Counted from the stretch's first letter, positions 1-10,795 are shown. The stretch: 64,000 nucleotides of DNA from Pomphorhynchus laevis (GCA_012934845.2 WNNJ02003641.1:124001-188000), one strand, 5' to 3'. Notes: generated by a model not told the origin, from the sequence alone. Translations and numbers: made by a program.

Positions 1-1310
1 TTCTCTTGTCAGTTCCAGATTTTTCCTGTCAGTTCGAGATTTTTCACTTCGTTCAATTTACTCACATGCATATTATCAACTTCTTTTGCTCCGGAACTTG
101 TGATTGTATACTATCCTGGCTCAGCTGCCCCACACTTATGTTCTTTAACGACCTTGCTTATCTTCTTTCTCACTGTTCATAGTTTTATACTCCTTATTTT
201 GTTCTCGGTCACTTTAGCATTCGAGCTGATCGCCCGGCTGACTTGACTTTATCATTCTAACTAAACTGTTTTTTTTGATTTTAACTATACATTACTTTCA
301 CCAAGCCCCACTCATATTCTCGGCGGTGCTCTCGACATCATTGCTGTTTCTAACTACTCCAATGACTATACCTCTTTGTCAAATACTGATCCTGGTTTGT
401 CAGATAGTTTCTTTGTCACTCTTATTCATCTCCATCCTCCTCTGTCTCCATTTTGACGCCCAGAAAACGTTGATTTGCCTTAATTTTTAATCTTCTTTCT
501 TCCCTTCATCTTTCTCTGAATCCTAATAAATCAAAAATAATGTGGATCCTTCCTCGACGCATCAGCTTGGAACTCCCTCCGTTTCATTAAATTCTACAAT
601 TCTTCATATAATTAATAATCTCGTTTTCATAGGCTTCCATTTCGACAACCAACTTTCACTTAAACCTTTCGTTTGAGATAAAGTACGCTCATCTACCTTG
701 ATTCTCCGCAACCTCCGTCGAATTCGTAGATTAATCGATTTCTCTTTTATGACTATCATATATTCCCTAATTTTCTCAATACTTGATTACTGTCTTAGTA
801 TATTTTCCAACTCACCTTAATCTATTTTTCTTCCACTACAACGCATCGTCACGTCATCCGTCCGAATTCTGTTCTGTCTTCGTCGTTTTAATCATACATC
901 TTATCATATTGCTTCTATCGATTTGCCTTCCATTTATTGTCGTGTTCAAATTCGTCTTTTCCTCGTTGATTTCCTCCTTGTAACTTGTCATAACCCTTCA
1001 TTTATCAACCTTTCTTTTCTCGACAATTCTCGACCTGTTTATTGTTCCTTGCGTTCCCGTAATTCCTTTCTTTTACATGTTCTAAGCTACTCTACCTTTT
1101 TTGGCTTCCGCTCCTTCCTTGTGGATTATCTTCTCTCGTGGAATCATCTGCCCATTTATATACGCCAATCAACCTCCCTGCAGTTTTTCAAATGCCAAAT
1201 CCGATTACATTTAAACAATTTAACTAATTTATCTGTATGACTTATGCTGTTTTTGTTAGTTAGTGAACTTGTAAGCGTTCAGCTGGTATGCATTTGCAAC
1301 ATTAAATAAA
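1..1310 (+). mobile_element. CR1/L2-like LINE copy, internally deleted (copy 0)
   Basis: Broken translations match the ORF2 of the intact copy at 6609-9518. Bases 1-480 carry the endonuclease end (around 310-420: HILGGALDI, then SLSNTDPGLSD in mixed frames). From about 483 the sequence jumps straight to the end of the RT and the C-terminal part (KIMWILPRR near 540, then LGFHFDNQLSLKPFV, then a 105-codon stretch at 923-1240 ending in the usual C-terminus). The RT core with YADD is missing, so there is a large internal deletion plus frameshifts. The family 3' tail is at 1268-1310 (GTAAGCGTTCAGCTGGTATG, then CATTTGCAACATTAAATAA). The copy is cut by the window start. Confidence 0.85.
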
Positions 1311-1321
1311 TTATTATTAGT

Positions 1322-1980
1322 ATGCGTATCATTGCCGTCTTTCGTGTTGTTCGTGTTTTTAGGACAATGGTAATAAACCGTGTTGTTAAAGGTGGTTTTA
1401 TTACAGCTGACCTCGCTGAGTTTATACGGATTAACTTTTATCAACTTAAGATGAGCTCCATCCGCATCTTTCTGGACCTAGATTTGGAGGACAGAAATCG
1501 TCTTGTCTCTGCTAAACGTATGCTGGATGTAGGTCGAGGGTCGGATAATTTAACAATCTCGAATTTTCTGGTAGTGGGGCAACGTTTATTAATATACTGG
1601 AATCATCTATTGCTCATCATTTATTCAATCACTGGGATCCGTTATGGCGCAGCATTTATTAATACACTAGGATCCCCTATTGCGCATAGAGGAACCGTAC
1701 ATTGGTGTTCAAACCGTTCGCCACGTTCACCATTTTTCTTTACAGATTATAAATACCATAGAAACATATGTGGATTATCTTCGTATGCTAGTATTCCTTA
1801 GCAATAATAAAGCCTTACCACATGTAATTGCATGCCGTAGCACTTTAAATGTTATGTATTCTAATACTCGCAGTATCATGAACAAATTCAAATAAATATA
1901 ATCACTTATTCAGTCTTAACCTCCTGATGTGGTAGCATACGGAACCATGGTTTGAATGTGATATCACTAACTATGAAATA
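1322..1980 (+). mobile_element. Older LINE (LINE-C), 5' piece, first of three
   Basis: Open stretches at 1322-1801 and 1680-1895 lead into a recognisable start of an APE-type endonuclease: SNTRSIMNKF near 1858-1890, then out of frame PDVVAY, and D-I-T-N-Y-E-I just before 1980, where the LINE stops against the poly-A/T 3' end of copy A. The same family resumes at about 6340 and again at about 10807, so this piece is the upstream fragment of an element split by two later insertions. The stretch before the endonuclease (1440-1800) could be its ORF1 end, but I see no diagnostic motif in it. Confidence 0.6.
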
Positions 1981-2056
1981 AAAAAAGGATTTATTTTAAC
2001 GTGGCAAATGCGTGCCAGCGCACGCTTACATGACCACAACAAAACAAGACTGTGAA

Positions 2057-4950
2057 TCAGGTGTCGAGAAGGTGTGAACGGAGGAGGTGTTTGAATGTGA
2101 TAAAGGAGGGGGCGCGGCGGACGTCGAGAGGGAGTTGATTCCAGGCGAGTGAGGCGGCGACGAGGAAGGATCGGAGACCGTAGTTGTTGGAGTAATTAGG
2201 AACGTGGAGTAAGAGGGTATGACAGGAACGAAGCGATAGCGAGGTGGGGCGAGTATCGTCTAAGAAAGGAAGGTTGATGAACGATGGGGAGCCGACAGCG
2301 ATGAGACGAAAAGTAACGAGAAGAAGGCGGAGTTTGATGCGGATGTGGATGGTGGGCCAGGAGAGTTGGGCAAAATATGTGGATGTGTGGTCGAAGCGAC
2401 GAAGACGAAAGAGCACTCGAACGGCGGTGTTGATTATTCGTTGTAGGGGTAGGATGATGGATTTTGGAGAATTGGCGAAAAGGCTAAGGCAGTAATCGAT
2501 TTTAGGGAAAAGAAGCGATGAAAGAAGAGACATACAAGAACGGAAGTCGATAAGGGGGCGGATACGGCGGATGTCACGGAGAATTAAGTTAGATGAGCGG
2601 ACCTTGTCACGGACGAAGGGTTTAAGGGAAAGGTGATCATCGAAATGGAAGCCTAAGAAAGTGAGATTGTGGACTATGGGATGATCGATGAGGCAAAATA
2701 TACAGTGGGAGGAGATATGTTTGGTTTACGGGGAGGATCCACATTATTTTGGACTTTTCGGGGTTTAGAACGAGATGGAGATTGGAGAGACGTTTGTAGA
2801 TAGAAGAAGGACAGTTCGAGGCAGAAATGCCGATATCGTGTATGCGATGTGCGGGTGCATGAACATAGATAAGAATGTCATCGGCGTATTGCATGACCTT
2901 AAAGGAGTAAGGTTTGATAAACGGAGATAGATCGCCAAGCAGAAGAGAGAAAAGCAGGGGACCTAGGACTGAACCTTGTGGGACCCCGCAAAAAATAGGG
3001 ATGGGAGGGGAGGATGATGAATTAGAACAGACGCGAAAGGAACGGTCGGATAGATATGAGGCGAACCATGCTACGGAGGAAGAAAAGCCGTAATCATAAC
3101 GAAGGCGAGAAAGGAGGACGGAGTGGTCGACAATGTCGAATGCGGAGGAGAGGTCGAGGGAGATGAGAACACTATATAGAGCCTTGTCTCGAGAAATGAG
3201 TAAGTCGTTGTACACGTTTATGCATGCGGTTTCTATCGAGTGATTAGAGCGGAAAGCGGATTGGAAAGGAGGGTACAGATTGGATGAGGAGAGATAAGCG
3301 TTGATTTGTATTAAGATGAGGCGTTCTAAGAGCTTTGAAAGAGTAGGGAGTAGTGAAATGGGGCGATAGCTAGAAGGAAGGGAGGGGTCGAGCGATTGCT
3401 TTCTTAAGGAGGGATCGATCGATTGCGGATTTCCAGTGTGAAGGGAAGATACGACTGCGGATGGACGAGTTAAACAAGGTTGTGAGAAATGGGGATATCG
3501 ATGAGCATATAGATTTTAATATGTGAGTAGGCAGGGGATCGGCAGGTGAGGTTTTGTTGGGCAAGGACATGAGGACAGATGATACTTCTGTAGGTGAGAC
3601 AGGGAGAAGATGAAAGAGTTCCGGAAGGATGAGATTAGACTGGGCAGAGTGGGATAGGATGGAGACCGGGGTGTGAGAGAGCAACGTGGATACTTTAGTC
3701 TGGAGAAATGACGAATAATCATTGGCATTGATGTTGCACGGCGAAGAGGAGCGAGCAAGGATTGAGTTAAAAGTATGCCAGAGAGTCTTAGAGTTGAATG
3801 AAGTGATGATTTTATGCTGCCAGAAGGAGTTGCATTTGGTACGTAGTAGGTTGAGATGAGACCGGCGAAGAGCAAGATAGGAATCACGGAAAGACGGAGT
3901 GATCGAGCGGAAATCACGTCTGAGAGAGCGGTGATAGACTCGAAAAGCATGGCGGAGTCGACGCTTTGATAGTAGGCATTGGATGTCAAACCATGGGGCA
4001 CGGTGCAAGCGACGGTGTGGGTGAGACTTGAAGGGCAAGAGAATATCGAGAGTGGATGTGAGTTCAGAGTCGAAAAGAAAGGCGAGATCGTGAGGAGATG
4101 AATATGTTATTGTGGGTAATGATAGAGACGATTTGAGTAAGGCAGAGCGGAGAAGGGAGAGGTCAAGATTTCTCCAAGGGCGACGTAGGATTGTAGGTGT
4201 GTGAGGAGGGGTGTGGTTGTGAGTGAGATCAAGGGTGATAAGAAAGTGATCGGATAGACCAGGATCAGAGATGGACAGTGAGGTGTAGGCAGCAAAATGA
4301 TCGGGGACAGCGATGATGTCGAGTGCCCCACCAAGTATATGTGTGGGGGCAGTGGAGATTAGTTTGTAATTGTAGTTGGATAGAATGTTGATGAACCGGA
4401 TGGAATCCGTGGAAGAGGGGCGGTCTAGGCGGATATTGAAGTCGCCTAGAACGAGTGAAGGGATTGAGGACAAAGAACAATGAGAAAGGAGGTCAGCGAG
4501 TTCGGTAAAAAATAAGGCAGTAGGAGCTGATGAACCAGGACGGTATACAATGGCGAGATCTAGAGTGATCGGGTTAGAATAACGACAAGTGAGCAATTCA
4601 AAAGAGCAAGGACTGAAAGGGGGATTGATTTTGCGAAGAGACGCGGGGTGACGCGCGAATGCGACGATGCCGCCATGATTAGAGAATTTAGAAGGGCATG
4701 AGCTGAGGGGGCGGGCGGATTCGACTAGGGAGCAACCGGCAGAGAGCAGACGGCGAATGGAAAGGTCGTCGGAATCTGAGTGCCAGGATTCGGTGAGGCA
4801 GAAGAGATCGATGGATTGCTTGGTGAATAGGTTGAGGATAAGATCGGATTTATTGAGAATAGATCTAGTGTTGAGGAGACCGAGGCGGAAACCGTGTGTT
4901 GTGGCGAAAGAGTCTAGTGGAGAAGACACATAGGAGAGATGGAGCGCCAT
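2057..4950 (-). pseudogene. LINE copy A ORF2 (endonuclease + RT), frameshifted
   Basis: Three colinear open blocks make up a broken ORF2. Block 3370-4950 (526 codons) has the APE endonuclease: LLNTRSILNKSD, the catalytic Glu in LTESWHSDSDD, AIVYRPGSSAP, LVLGDFNIRLDR and DPGLSDHFLIT, followed by the linker KTSPADPLPTHILK. Block 2637-3215 has the RT: SLDLSSAFDIVDHS, GVPQGSVLGPLLFS and the catalytic QYADDILIY. Block 2057-2533 has the C-terminal domain (LLPLQRIINTAVRVL). All catalytic residues remain, but the blocks lie in different frames, so the copy cannot make a whole protein. Confidence 0.85.
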
Positions 4951-6053
4951 CGAATTTTTGGACGGGTGTGGACAACTTGAAAATTTCCGTCTATGTTTCG
5001 GATGGAGAGTGATGTTTCGCCGTTTTCCTCGCGACGGCGTTTTTCGATGCGGGCTGAAGAGATTTGAGCGATTTCAGAAGGGGCGCGATCGGGGAAAATT
5101 CGAGTGGTTGAAGATGACATGAGTTTGAATCGTTGAGAGAGGACAGAAGACGCGTGAGAGCGATGCTTGAAAACAATTTTTAGGAGAGGGGGCTGGGAAG
5201 GATTAGATTGAGAAGATTTGTTTAGACGGATGAATGCGACAGGAGAAATGTCCTTGAAAAAGGATGGTTTATCCGCAGGGACAATAGACGAGAGGATGGA
5301 TCTGAAGGCGGAAACATCGTGGTCTAGACGTGCTTGTGGAGATAAGGAGTTAGAAGGCGTGATATTAGTGACAATGACGCAACGATCGCGAGAAGCAAAG
5401 CGCTTCCGTAAAGGAGGACGACTGACGTGAGTAGGTGAGATCACGATAGAAGAGCTGGCAGTTGATGATTTGGAGGGATTTGATTTGACGACGGGAGACA
5501 TAGAGGATAATGATAATAAAGAGGGTGGCAAGCGATGTGAGGAAAGGTTATGAGTGGAAGGATAGTGGAGGTTGGTGGAGGTGATTTTGATTGATGGATG
5601 CAAGTTATTGAGAAACGAGACGGGAAGGACGGGACGTGGGGTGTCGGGGAGTGAAAATACATTAGTTGTAACAATTTGCGGCTCCGTCACTGTCTCGGTA
5701 GATTTATCATAAACTTGACAAAATCCATCTTGCTGCGATACAATTTGCGGCTCCTTCACTGTCTCAGTAGATTTATCAGAAATTTGAGAAATTCGATCAT
5801 GCTGCGATGCCATTTCCAATTGCTCTAAGCGTTTTATTAACAAGTTGATTTGTTTCGCCGCACAGAATCCGCAGTAGAACGGTGGCCCGCCACAAGTTTC
5901 CTGACCCAAAGCACAATTATGTGTTACTGATGTCCAGATTTGACAGCCGCTAGCGGAGCATTCCACTTGTATGTTCTCGAGCTTGCCGGTTTTATCGGTA
6001 TCAACAGAGATTGCTCGCTTGGCTTTTGGTAGATTTTTCTTCTTGGCTCCCAT
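4914..6053 (-). CDS. LINE copy A ORF1 protein with PHD-like Cys finger
   Basis: A 379-codon open frame encodes the first protein of the CR1/L2-like element. A basic N-terminus (MGAKKKNLPKAKR) is followed by a Cys cluster, C-S-A-S-G-C then CALGQETCGG then FYCGFC, at about residues 32-75. This is the PHD-like finger reported for ORF1 of several CR1 and L2 elements. A Leu-rich stretch (INLLIKRLEQLE) could form a short coiled coil. The middle is Ser/Pro/Thr rich. A C-terminal block (RPPLRKRFASRDRCVIV ... DHDVSAFRSI ... APSEIAQISSARIEKRRRE) is shared with copy B ORF1, so it is under constraint or recently duplicated. The stop overlaps the ORF2 start by 37 nt. Such proteins act in RNA binding; that role is inferred. 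Confidence 0.8.
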   Translation of the reverse strand: MGAKKKNLPKAKRAISVDTDKTGKLENIQVECSASGCQIWTSVTHNCALGQETCGGPPFYCGFCAAKQINLLIKRLEQLEMASQHDRISQISDKSTETVKEPQIVSQQDGFCQVYDKSTETVTEPQIVTTNVFSLPDTPRPVLPVSFLNNLHPSIKITSTNLHYPSTHNLSSHRLPPSLLSLSSMSPVVKSNPSKSSTASSSIVISPTHVSRPPLRKRFASRDRCVIVTNITPSNSLSPQARLDHDVSAFRSILSSIVPADKPSFFKDISPVAFIRLNKSSQSNPSQPPLLKIVFKHRSHASSVLSQRFKLMSSSTTRIFPDRAPSEIAQISSARIEKRRREENGETSLSIRNIDGNFQVVHTRPKIRWRSISPMCLLH

Positions 6054-6245
6054 TAACTGTAGGTTGCAATAGTTTACAATTTTTAAAGCTGCGCTCCTTG
6101 TCTACAAAAATGCTCTTTGTATATAAAATAGGTTTAGGTTCTTCTTATGTTGTTCTTTATTTTTTCGGATTTCTTGTTCAAGTAGTTATAACAGAAGAAT
6201 TCTTTATCCCACAATAATCTGGAATGTATGATATCTCTTTAAAAC

Positions 6246-6335
6246 GTTGTATAGATAGTTGTAAGATCGTCGTTTAGATCGTTGTATAGATCGTTGTAAG
6301 AAGATCGTTGTATAGATCGTTGTAAGAAGATCGTT
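6246..6335. repeat. Short tandem repeat (about 26 bp unit) in the 5' region of copy A
   Basis: About three imperfect copies of a unit built from GATCGTTGTATAGATCGTTG plus TAAGA occur back to back (for example starting near 6277 and 6303). They lie about 200 bp upstream of the ORF1 ATG of copy A (6053, minus strand), between that ORF and the point where LINE-C resumes. They may be 5' UTR repeats of the LINE, or host DNA duplicated at insertion. Copy B has no equivalent because it begins almost at its ORF1 ATG. Confidence 0.6.
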
Positions 6336-6339
6336 CGAT

Positions 6340-6540
6340 TAGTATCAAATTAGTATCAATAGGTATTCTCCATATCGATGTGAACGATCATACATGCATG
6401 GAGGAAGTGTGTTATGTTACATGTTAATTTTCATTTAAGTTGTGATGTCTTGCTGGCTGACGATGACTCAGTGAATGGTAATAACACTTTACAGTGTACG
6501 CTGGGAAAGCTTTTCAAACTTACTATTGGTATAATAATAC
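6340..6540 (+). mobile_element. LINE-C, middle piece
   Basis: A + strand reading here continues an APE endonuclease: RCERSYMHGGSVLCYM (the position of the usual RxDR-HGGGV block), then VNFHLSCDVLLADDDSVN at 6420-6475. It stops at about 6535, exactly where the 3' end of copy B begins, and the same kind of element carries on at 10807. It is the slice of LINE-C left between the two nested insertions. Confidence 0.6.
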
Positions 6541-6608
6541 AAATTTATTTAATGTGGCAAATGCGTACAAGCTGTACGCTTACAAGTCCACAAACAAAAA
6601 TGAAAAAG

Positions 6609-9518
6609 TCAAGCAGATAAATTGTTAAAATGGGATCGGATTTGTCGTTTGAAGCACTGCAGGGAAGTTGATTGGCGTATATGAATGGGCAGATGATTCC
6701 ACGATAGAGGAGCAGCCACCAGGAAGGAGCGGAGTCCAAAGGAGGTAGAGTAGTTTGGGACATGTAAAAGAAGGGAATTACAGGAACGCAAGGAACAGTA
6801 AACAGGACGAGAATTATCAAGAAAAGGAAGGTTGAGAAATGAAGGGGTATGAAAAGTTACAAGGCGGAAAGCAACGATAAGAAGACGAATTTGAACACGA
6901 CAATAAATTGTAGGCAAATCGAGAGAAGCAAGATGGTAGGATGTATGATCAAAACGACGAAGACGGAGGAGAATTCGGACAGCTGCGTTGACGATGCGTT
7001 GTAGGGGAAGAAGAGTGGATTTAGGTGAGTTGGAAAATAGACTAAGACAATAATCGAGTCTAGAAAAAAGGAGAGATGATATGAGAGTCATACAAGAAGG
7101 GAAATCGATCAATCTACGAACTTGACGGAGGTTGCGGAGTATCAAGGTAGATGAGCGTACTTTATCTCTAACGAAAGGTTTAAGTGAAAGTCGGTTGTCA
7201 AAATGGAAGCCTAGGAAAACGAGATTATCAACGATAGGAAGAATTGTAGAATTTAATGATACGGAGGGAGGTTCGAAGCCGAGGCGTCGAGGTAGGATCC
7301 ACATAATTTTGGATTTATCAGGATTCAGAGAAAGGCGAAGGGAAGAAAGATGATTGGAAATTGAGACAAGACAGTCCGAAGCGGAAACACTAAGATCGTG
7401 AATACGATAAACAGGTGCATGAGCATAGATGAGAATGTCATCAGCATATTGCATAACATGGAAGTTAAATTTATGAGAAATCGAAGACAAATCACCAAGA
7501 AGAAGAGAGAAAAGTATAGGGCCTAATACGGAGCCTTGTGGAACACCGGACGGAATGGACGAAGGATGGGAGAGAGAAGAGTTAGAATATACGCGAAATG
7601 TACGGTTTGATAGATATGAAGAAAACCATGATACAGTGGGTAAAGAGAAGCCATAATCATGACGAAGGCGATGGAGAAGAATCGAGTGATCGACGATGTC
7701 AAAAGCAGACGATAGATCAAGAGAAACTATGACACTACATAATTTATGATCGCGCGATATGAGTAAGTCGTTATAAACTTTAAGACAGGCAATTTCGGTA
7801 GAGTAATTAGAGCGAAAAGCGGCTTGGAAGGGAGGAAATAAGTTAGAGGAATAGAGATATGTATTAACTTGCTTAAGAACGAGACGCTCAAGGAGTTTAG
7901 AGAGGGTTGGGAGAAGTGAAATAGGACGGTACGAAGATGGTAGTGAGGAGTCGAGAGATTGCTTTTTGATGAGAGGACGAACAGTGGCGCATTTCCAGAT
8001 GGAAGGAAATGTACAGCTACGGATGGACGAGTTGAACAATGTGGTTAGGAAGGGTAAGATAAAGGAGCAGATATTTTTAAGCAAGTGAGTGGGAATTGGG
8101 TCAGAAGGAGAGGTTTTATTAGGTAATGACAGCAGAACCGAAGAAACTTCATCAGACGAAACGGGAAGAAGGTGGAATAGTTCTGGGAGGGAAGTATTTA
8201 AAGAGAAGAGTGGGTACAAGGGGGCTATGGGTAGTAGGGAAAGTAAATTAGATAGCTTAGTTTGTAGATAAGAAGAAAATTCATCAGGATTTATATTACA
8301 AGGGGTAGATGATCGTGAAAGAATTGAGTTTAAGATTTTCCAATGAGATTTAGAGTTGGAAGATGACTCGAGTTGATTTCGCCAAAAGAGAGTACGTTTA
8401 GTACGTATAAGAATGAGATGTGAACGGCGTTGAGAAAAGTAGGAATCACGAAGATTTGGAGGGAGTGAGTTGGGTGAACGTTTAAGAAAGCGTTTATACA
8501 TACGAAAAGAGTGACGGAGTCGACGCTTAGAAAGACTACAGTCAGAATCGAACCAGGGAGCATGGCGCAAGCGCTGGGAACGTCGAAGTCGACTAGGCAG
8601 AAGGTTATTGAGGATCGACGTAAGTTCAGAATCAAACAGAATGCAGAGATCATCGGGAGAGAGATAGTGAAGAGGAAGTGAAAAGAGTGAAGAATTGAGT
8701 AAGGCTGTGCAGAGATCAGGGATATCGAGAAGCTTCCATGGTCGACTTGGTGTAGATAAAGGTAAAGGCGGAGAAGGAGGATGGGGACGAGTAAGAGTAA
8801 GAGTGACAAGGAAATGATCGGACAAACCAGGATCAGTAATTGACAAGGAGGTATAGTCATTGAAGCAGTTAGGAACAGCAATGATGTCGAGAGCACCGCC
8901 GAGAATATGAGTTGGGCTTGTTGAAAGTAATTTATAGTTAAAATCAGAAAAAAGATTAGTTAAAGTGATAGAGTCAGAGTCAGACGGGCGATCAAGACGA
9001 ATGTTAAAGTCACCGAGAACAAAAGAAGGAGTATAAGACAATGAACAGTGAGACATTAGATCTGCAAGGTCGTTAAAGAAGATACGTGATGGGGCAACTG
9101 AACCTGGACGGTATACAATCACAAGTTCCAGAGGGAAAGGCGTTGATAATCTGCATATGAGTAATTCGAACGAAGTGTAACGGATGTTAACGTTGATTTT
9201 ACGTAAAGACATTGGGTGACGAGCAATGGCAACAATACCGCCATGGTTAGACGCAGTAGATGTATGAGATGTAATTTGACGAGCTGATTCAACTAGAGAA
9301 CAACCAGAGCGACATAGACGACGAATAGCAAGATCGTCGGAGTCAGAGTGCCAGGATTCGGTAATGCAGAGAATATCGATAGATAATTGATCGAAGATAT
9401 CGAGAAGCATATCAGCTTTATGAAGAATGGAGCGAGTATTGAATAGACTAAGACGAAAAGTATGCTTAGGAGCGAGATCGACTAGCGAAGAAGACAAGGG
9501 GGAGAGATGGGACGCCAT
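6609..9518 (-). CDS. LINE copy B ORF2: APE endonuclease and reverse transcriptase
   Basis: 969 codons with no interruption. It nicks target DNA and primes reverse transcription there. The endonuclease spans residues about 1-240: LFNTRSILHKADM, catalytic Glu in CITESWHSDSDD, LVIVYRPGSV, FVLGDFNIRLDR, and the SDH triad in DPGLSDHFLVT. The linker has NKTSPSDPIPTHLL. The RT (about 490-740) has RPISLLPTLSKLLER, VSLDLSSAFDIVDHS, SGVPQGSVLGPILFS and QYADDILIYAH with both catalytic Asp. The C-terminal domain (about 780-969) has LDYCLSLFSNSPKSTLLPLQ and ends near RSHFNNLSA. The start overlaps the ORF1 end by 37 nt in a different frame, pointing to reinitiation or coupled translation. All catalytic residues looked for are present. 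Confidence 0.92.
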   Translation of the reverse strand: MASHLSPLSSSLVDLAPKHTFRLSLFNTRSILHKADMLLDIFDQLSIDILCITESWHSDSDDLAIRRLCRSGCSLVESARQITSHTSTASNHGGIVAIARHPMSLRKINVNIRYTSFELLICRLSTPFPLELVIVYRPGSVAPSRIFFNDLADLMSHCSLSYTPSFVLGDFNIRLDRPSDSDSITLTNLFSDFNYKLLSTSPTHILGGALDIIAVPNCFNDYTSLSITDPGLSDHFLVTLTLTRPHPPSPPLPLSTPSRPWKLLDIPDLCTALLNSSLFSLPLHYLSPDDLCILFDSELTSILNNLLPSRLRRSQRLRHAPWFDSDCSLSKRRLRHSFRMYKRFLKRSPNSLPPNLRDSYFSQRRSHLILIRTKRTLFWRNQLESSSNSKSHWKILNSILSRSSTPCNINPDEFSSYLQTKLSNLLSLLPIAPLYPLFSLNTSLPELFHLLPVSSDEVSSVLLSLPNKTSPSDPIPTHLLKNICSFILPFLTTLFNSSIRSCTFPSIWKCATVRPLIKKQSLDSSLPSSYRPISLLPTLSKLLERLVLKQVNTYLYSSNLFPPFQAAFRSNYSTEIACLKVYNDLLISRDHKLCSVIVSLDLSSAFDIVDHSILLHRLRHDYGFSLPTVSWFSSYLSNRTFRVYSNSSLSHPSSIPSGVPQGSVLGPILFSLLLGDLSSISHKFNFHVMQYADDILIYAHAPVYRIHDLSVSASDCLVSISNHLSSLRLSLNPDKSKIMWILPRRLGFEPPSVSLNSTILPIVDNLVFLGFHFDNRLSLKPFVRDKVRSSTLILRNLRQVRRLIDFPSCMTLISSLLFSRLDYCLSLFSNSPKSTLLPLQRIVNAAVRILLRLRRFDHTSYHLASLDLPTIYCRVQIRLLIVAFRLVTFHTPSFLNLPFLDNSRPVYCSLRSCNSLLLHVPNYSTSFGLRSFLVAAPLSWNHLPIHIRQSTSLQCFKRQIRSHFNNLSA

Positions 9519-10795
9519 CGAATTTTTGGCCTTGTGTGAAGAACGTGAAAATTTCCGTTGATTTTACGTATAGATAAGGATGACTCGCCGTTTGTTTCAC
9601 GTCGATGTTTTTCAATGCGAGCTAAATTGAGCTGGGCAATATCAGAAGGGGAGCGGTCAGGAAAGATACGGCAAGTAGATGAAGTGGTAAGAAGTTTAAA
9701 ACGTTGGGAGAGTACCGAAGAGGCATGTGAACTATGTCGGAAAACGATTTTTAAGAGTGGAGGACTGAGATGATTTGATTTAGTGGATTTGTTTAAACGA
9801 ATAAAGGATACAGGAGCGATATTATTGAAGAGTGATGGGTTATCATCAGGAAGAATGGTTGCTAGGATAGACCTGAAAGCAGATACATCATCATCGAGGC
9901 GAGATTGTGGAGAAGCAGATTCGGAAAGCTTTAAGTTTGATATGATTATACAGCGATCGCGCGAAGGAAAACGATTTCGTGGAAGTGGTGGACGGACAGA
10001 GCTGGTAGGAGTCGAGGTAGATGAGCAGATAGAAGTGGAAATGACAGGGGTGCTTGATAAAGAATTAATATTGGTTGGAGCAAGTGTGACAGGAGCGGGG
10101 TGTTGAATCGGTTGATCAGAGATGTGACTGGATATGATTTTAAATGAAGGATGTAAATTATTTGGAAGTGTTACGTGGGAGGTAGAGTAAGGAGAATTAA
10201 AATAGGTTGGGGCATGAGTGACAGGAATGGAGTGTTGAATCATTTGATCGGAAATGTTACTGGAAATGATTTTGATGGAAGGGTGTAAATTATTGAGAGG
10301 TGATACAGGAGAGGTCGAGTAAGGAGTACGTGAGGAGAATAAAGAAGTTTGAGATTTATTTAGATTGGGGGAGGAATAGGAAAGAGGAGGTACGAGATGA
10401 AAAGCTTTACCGTTAGCATTGTTAGAATGAGAAAGATTAATGGAAGTTTGGTACGTAGTTGAACGAGGAGTGTGTGAGAGAGTAGGTTCAATAATGGGAT
10501 TATATGATGCGAAGTCAGGTGTTGATGCGAGGGAAACATCTAAAACAGCATTGGTCTGAGTGGTCGTGTGTGATACAGGAGTAGATGAGCAGGATAACTG
10601 TAGTAGTCGTACTGATGTACAAAAACCGCAAGTGAAATGTTTACGTTTATACACCGAGTGGTCGGATATTTTAACACGAACAAGTGTCCATACATCGCAA
10701 TCTTTGGAATCGCATCCAACTTCAAAGCTGGTATAACCATCATTGCATTCCGATGTGGAAGATTCTTGATCAGGAACAGGGATCTGAGATCGCAT
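9482..10795 (-). CDS. LINE copy B ORF1 protein with PHD-like Cys finger
   Basis: 437 codons, uninterrupted. The N-terminal finger shows GCDSKDCDVWTLV, a His in SDHSVYK, then FTCGFC, which fits the PHD-like C4HC3-type finger of CR1/L2 ORF1 proteins and matches copy A in spacing. A long Ser/Thr/Pro-rich middle (residues about 80-260) contains a duplicated segment around NNLHPSIKIISSNISDQ and NNLHPSFKIISSHISDQ. The conserved C-terminal block has RDRCIIISNL, DDDVSAFRSILATILPDD and SPSDIAQLNLARIEKHRRE. An RNP-forming role is inferred from the family. If translation starts at the ATG at 10806, a frame change in an A-run just after it would be needed, so 10795 is taken as the start. Confidence 0.85.
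   Translation of the reverse strand: MRSQIPVPDQESSTSECNDGYTSFEVGCDSKDCDVWTLVRVKISDHSVYKRKHFTCGFCTSVRLLQLSCSSTPVSHTTTQTNAVLDVSLASTPDFASYNPIIEPTLSHTPRSTTYQTSINLSHSNNANGKAFHLVPPLSYSSPNLNKSQTSLFSSRTPYSTSPVSPLNNLHPSIKIISSNISDQMIQHSIPVTHAPTYFNSPYSTSHVTLPNNLHPSFKIISSHISDQPIQHPAPVTLAPTNINSLSSTPVISTSICSSTSTPTSSVRPPLPRNRFPSRDRCIIISNLKLSESASPQSRLDDDVSAFRSILATILPDDNPSLFNNIAPVSFIRLNKSTKSNHLSPPLLKIVFRHSSHASSVLSQRFKLLTTSSTCRIFPDRSPSDIAQLNLARIEKHRRETNGESSLSIRKINGNFHVLHTRPKIRWRPISPPCLLR

Larger units (their letters stand above)
1985..6340 (-). mobile_element. CR1/L2-like LINE copy A, near full length, broken
   Basis: Two-ORF non-LTR retrotransposon on the minus strand. From its 5' side: a 5' UTR with short tandem repeats (about 6054-6340), ORF1 (4914-6053), ORF2 in pieces (4950 down to 2057) and a 3' UTR ending near 1985 with the family hairpin (sense GCGTGC-GCTG-GCACGC) and TTTGCCACGTTAAAATAA. 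ORF2 has at least two frameshifts, one near 3380 between endonuclease/linker and RT and one near 2640-2700 after the RT. It lies inside LINE-C, whose reading breaks at about 1980 and resumes at about 6340, so it inserted into that older element. Confidence 0.88.

Noticed and set aside
5218-5430. Plus-strand ORFs opposite the LINE ORF1/ORF2 (also 7132, 9558, 9783)
   Set aside because: Each mirrors a conserved minus-strand LINE frame; none has a domain of its own.
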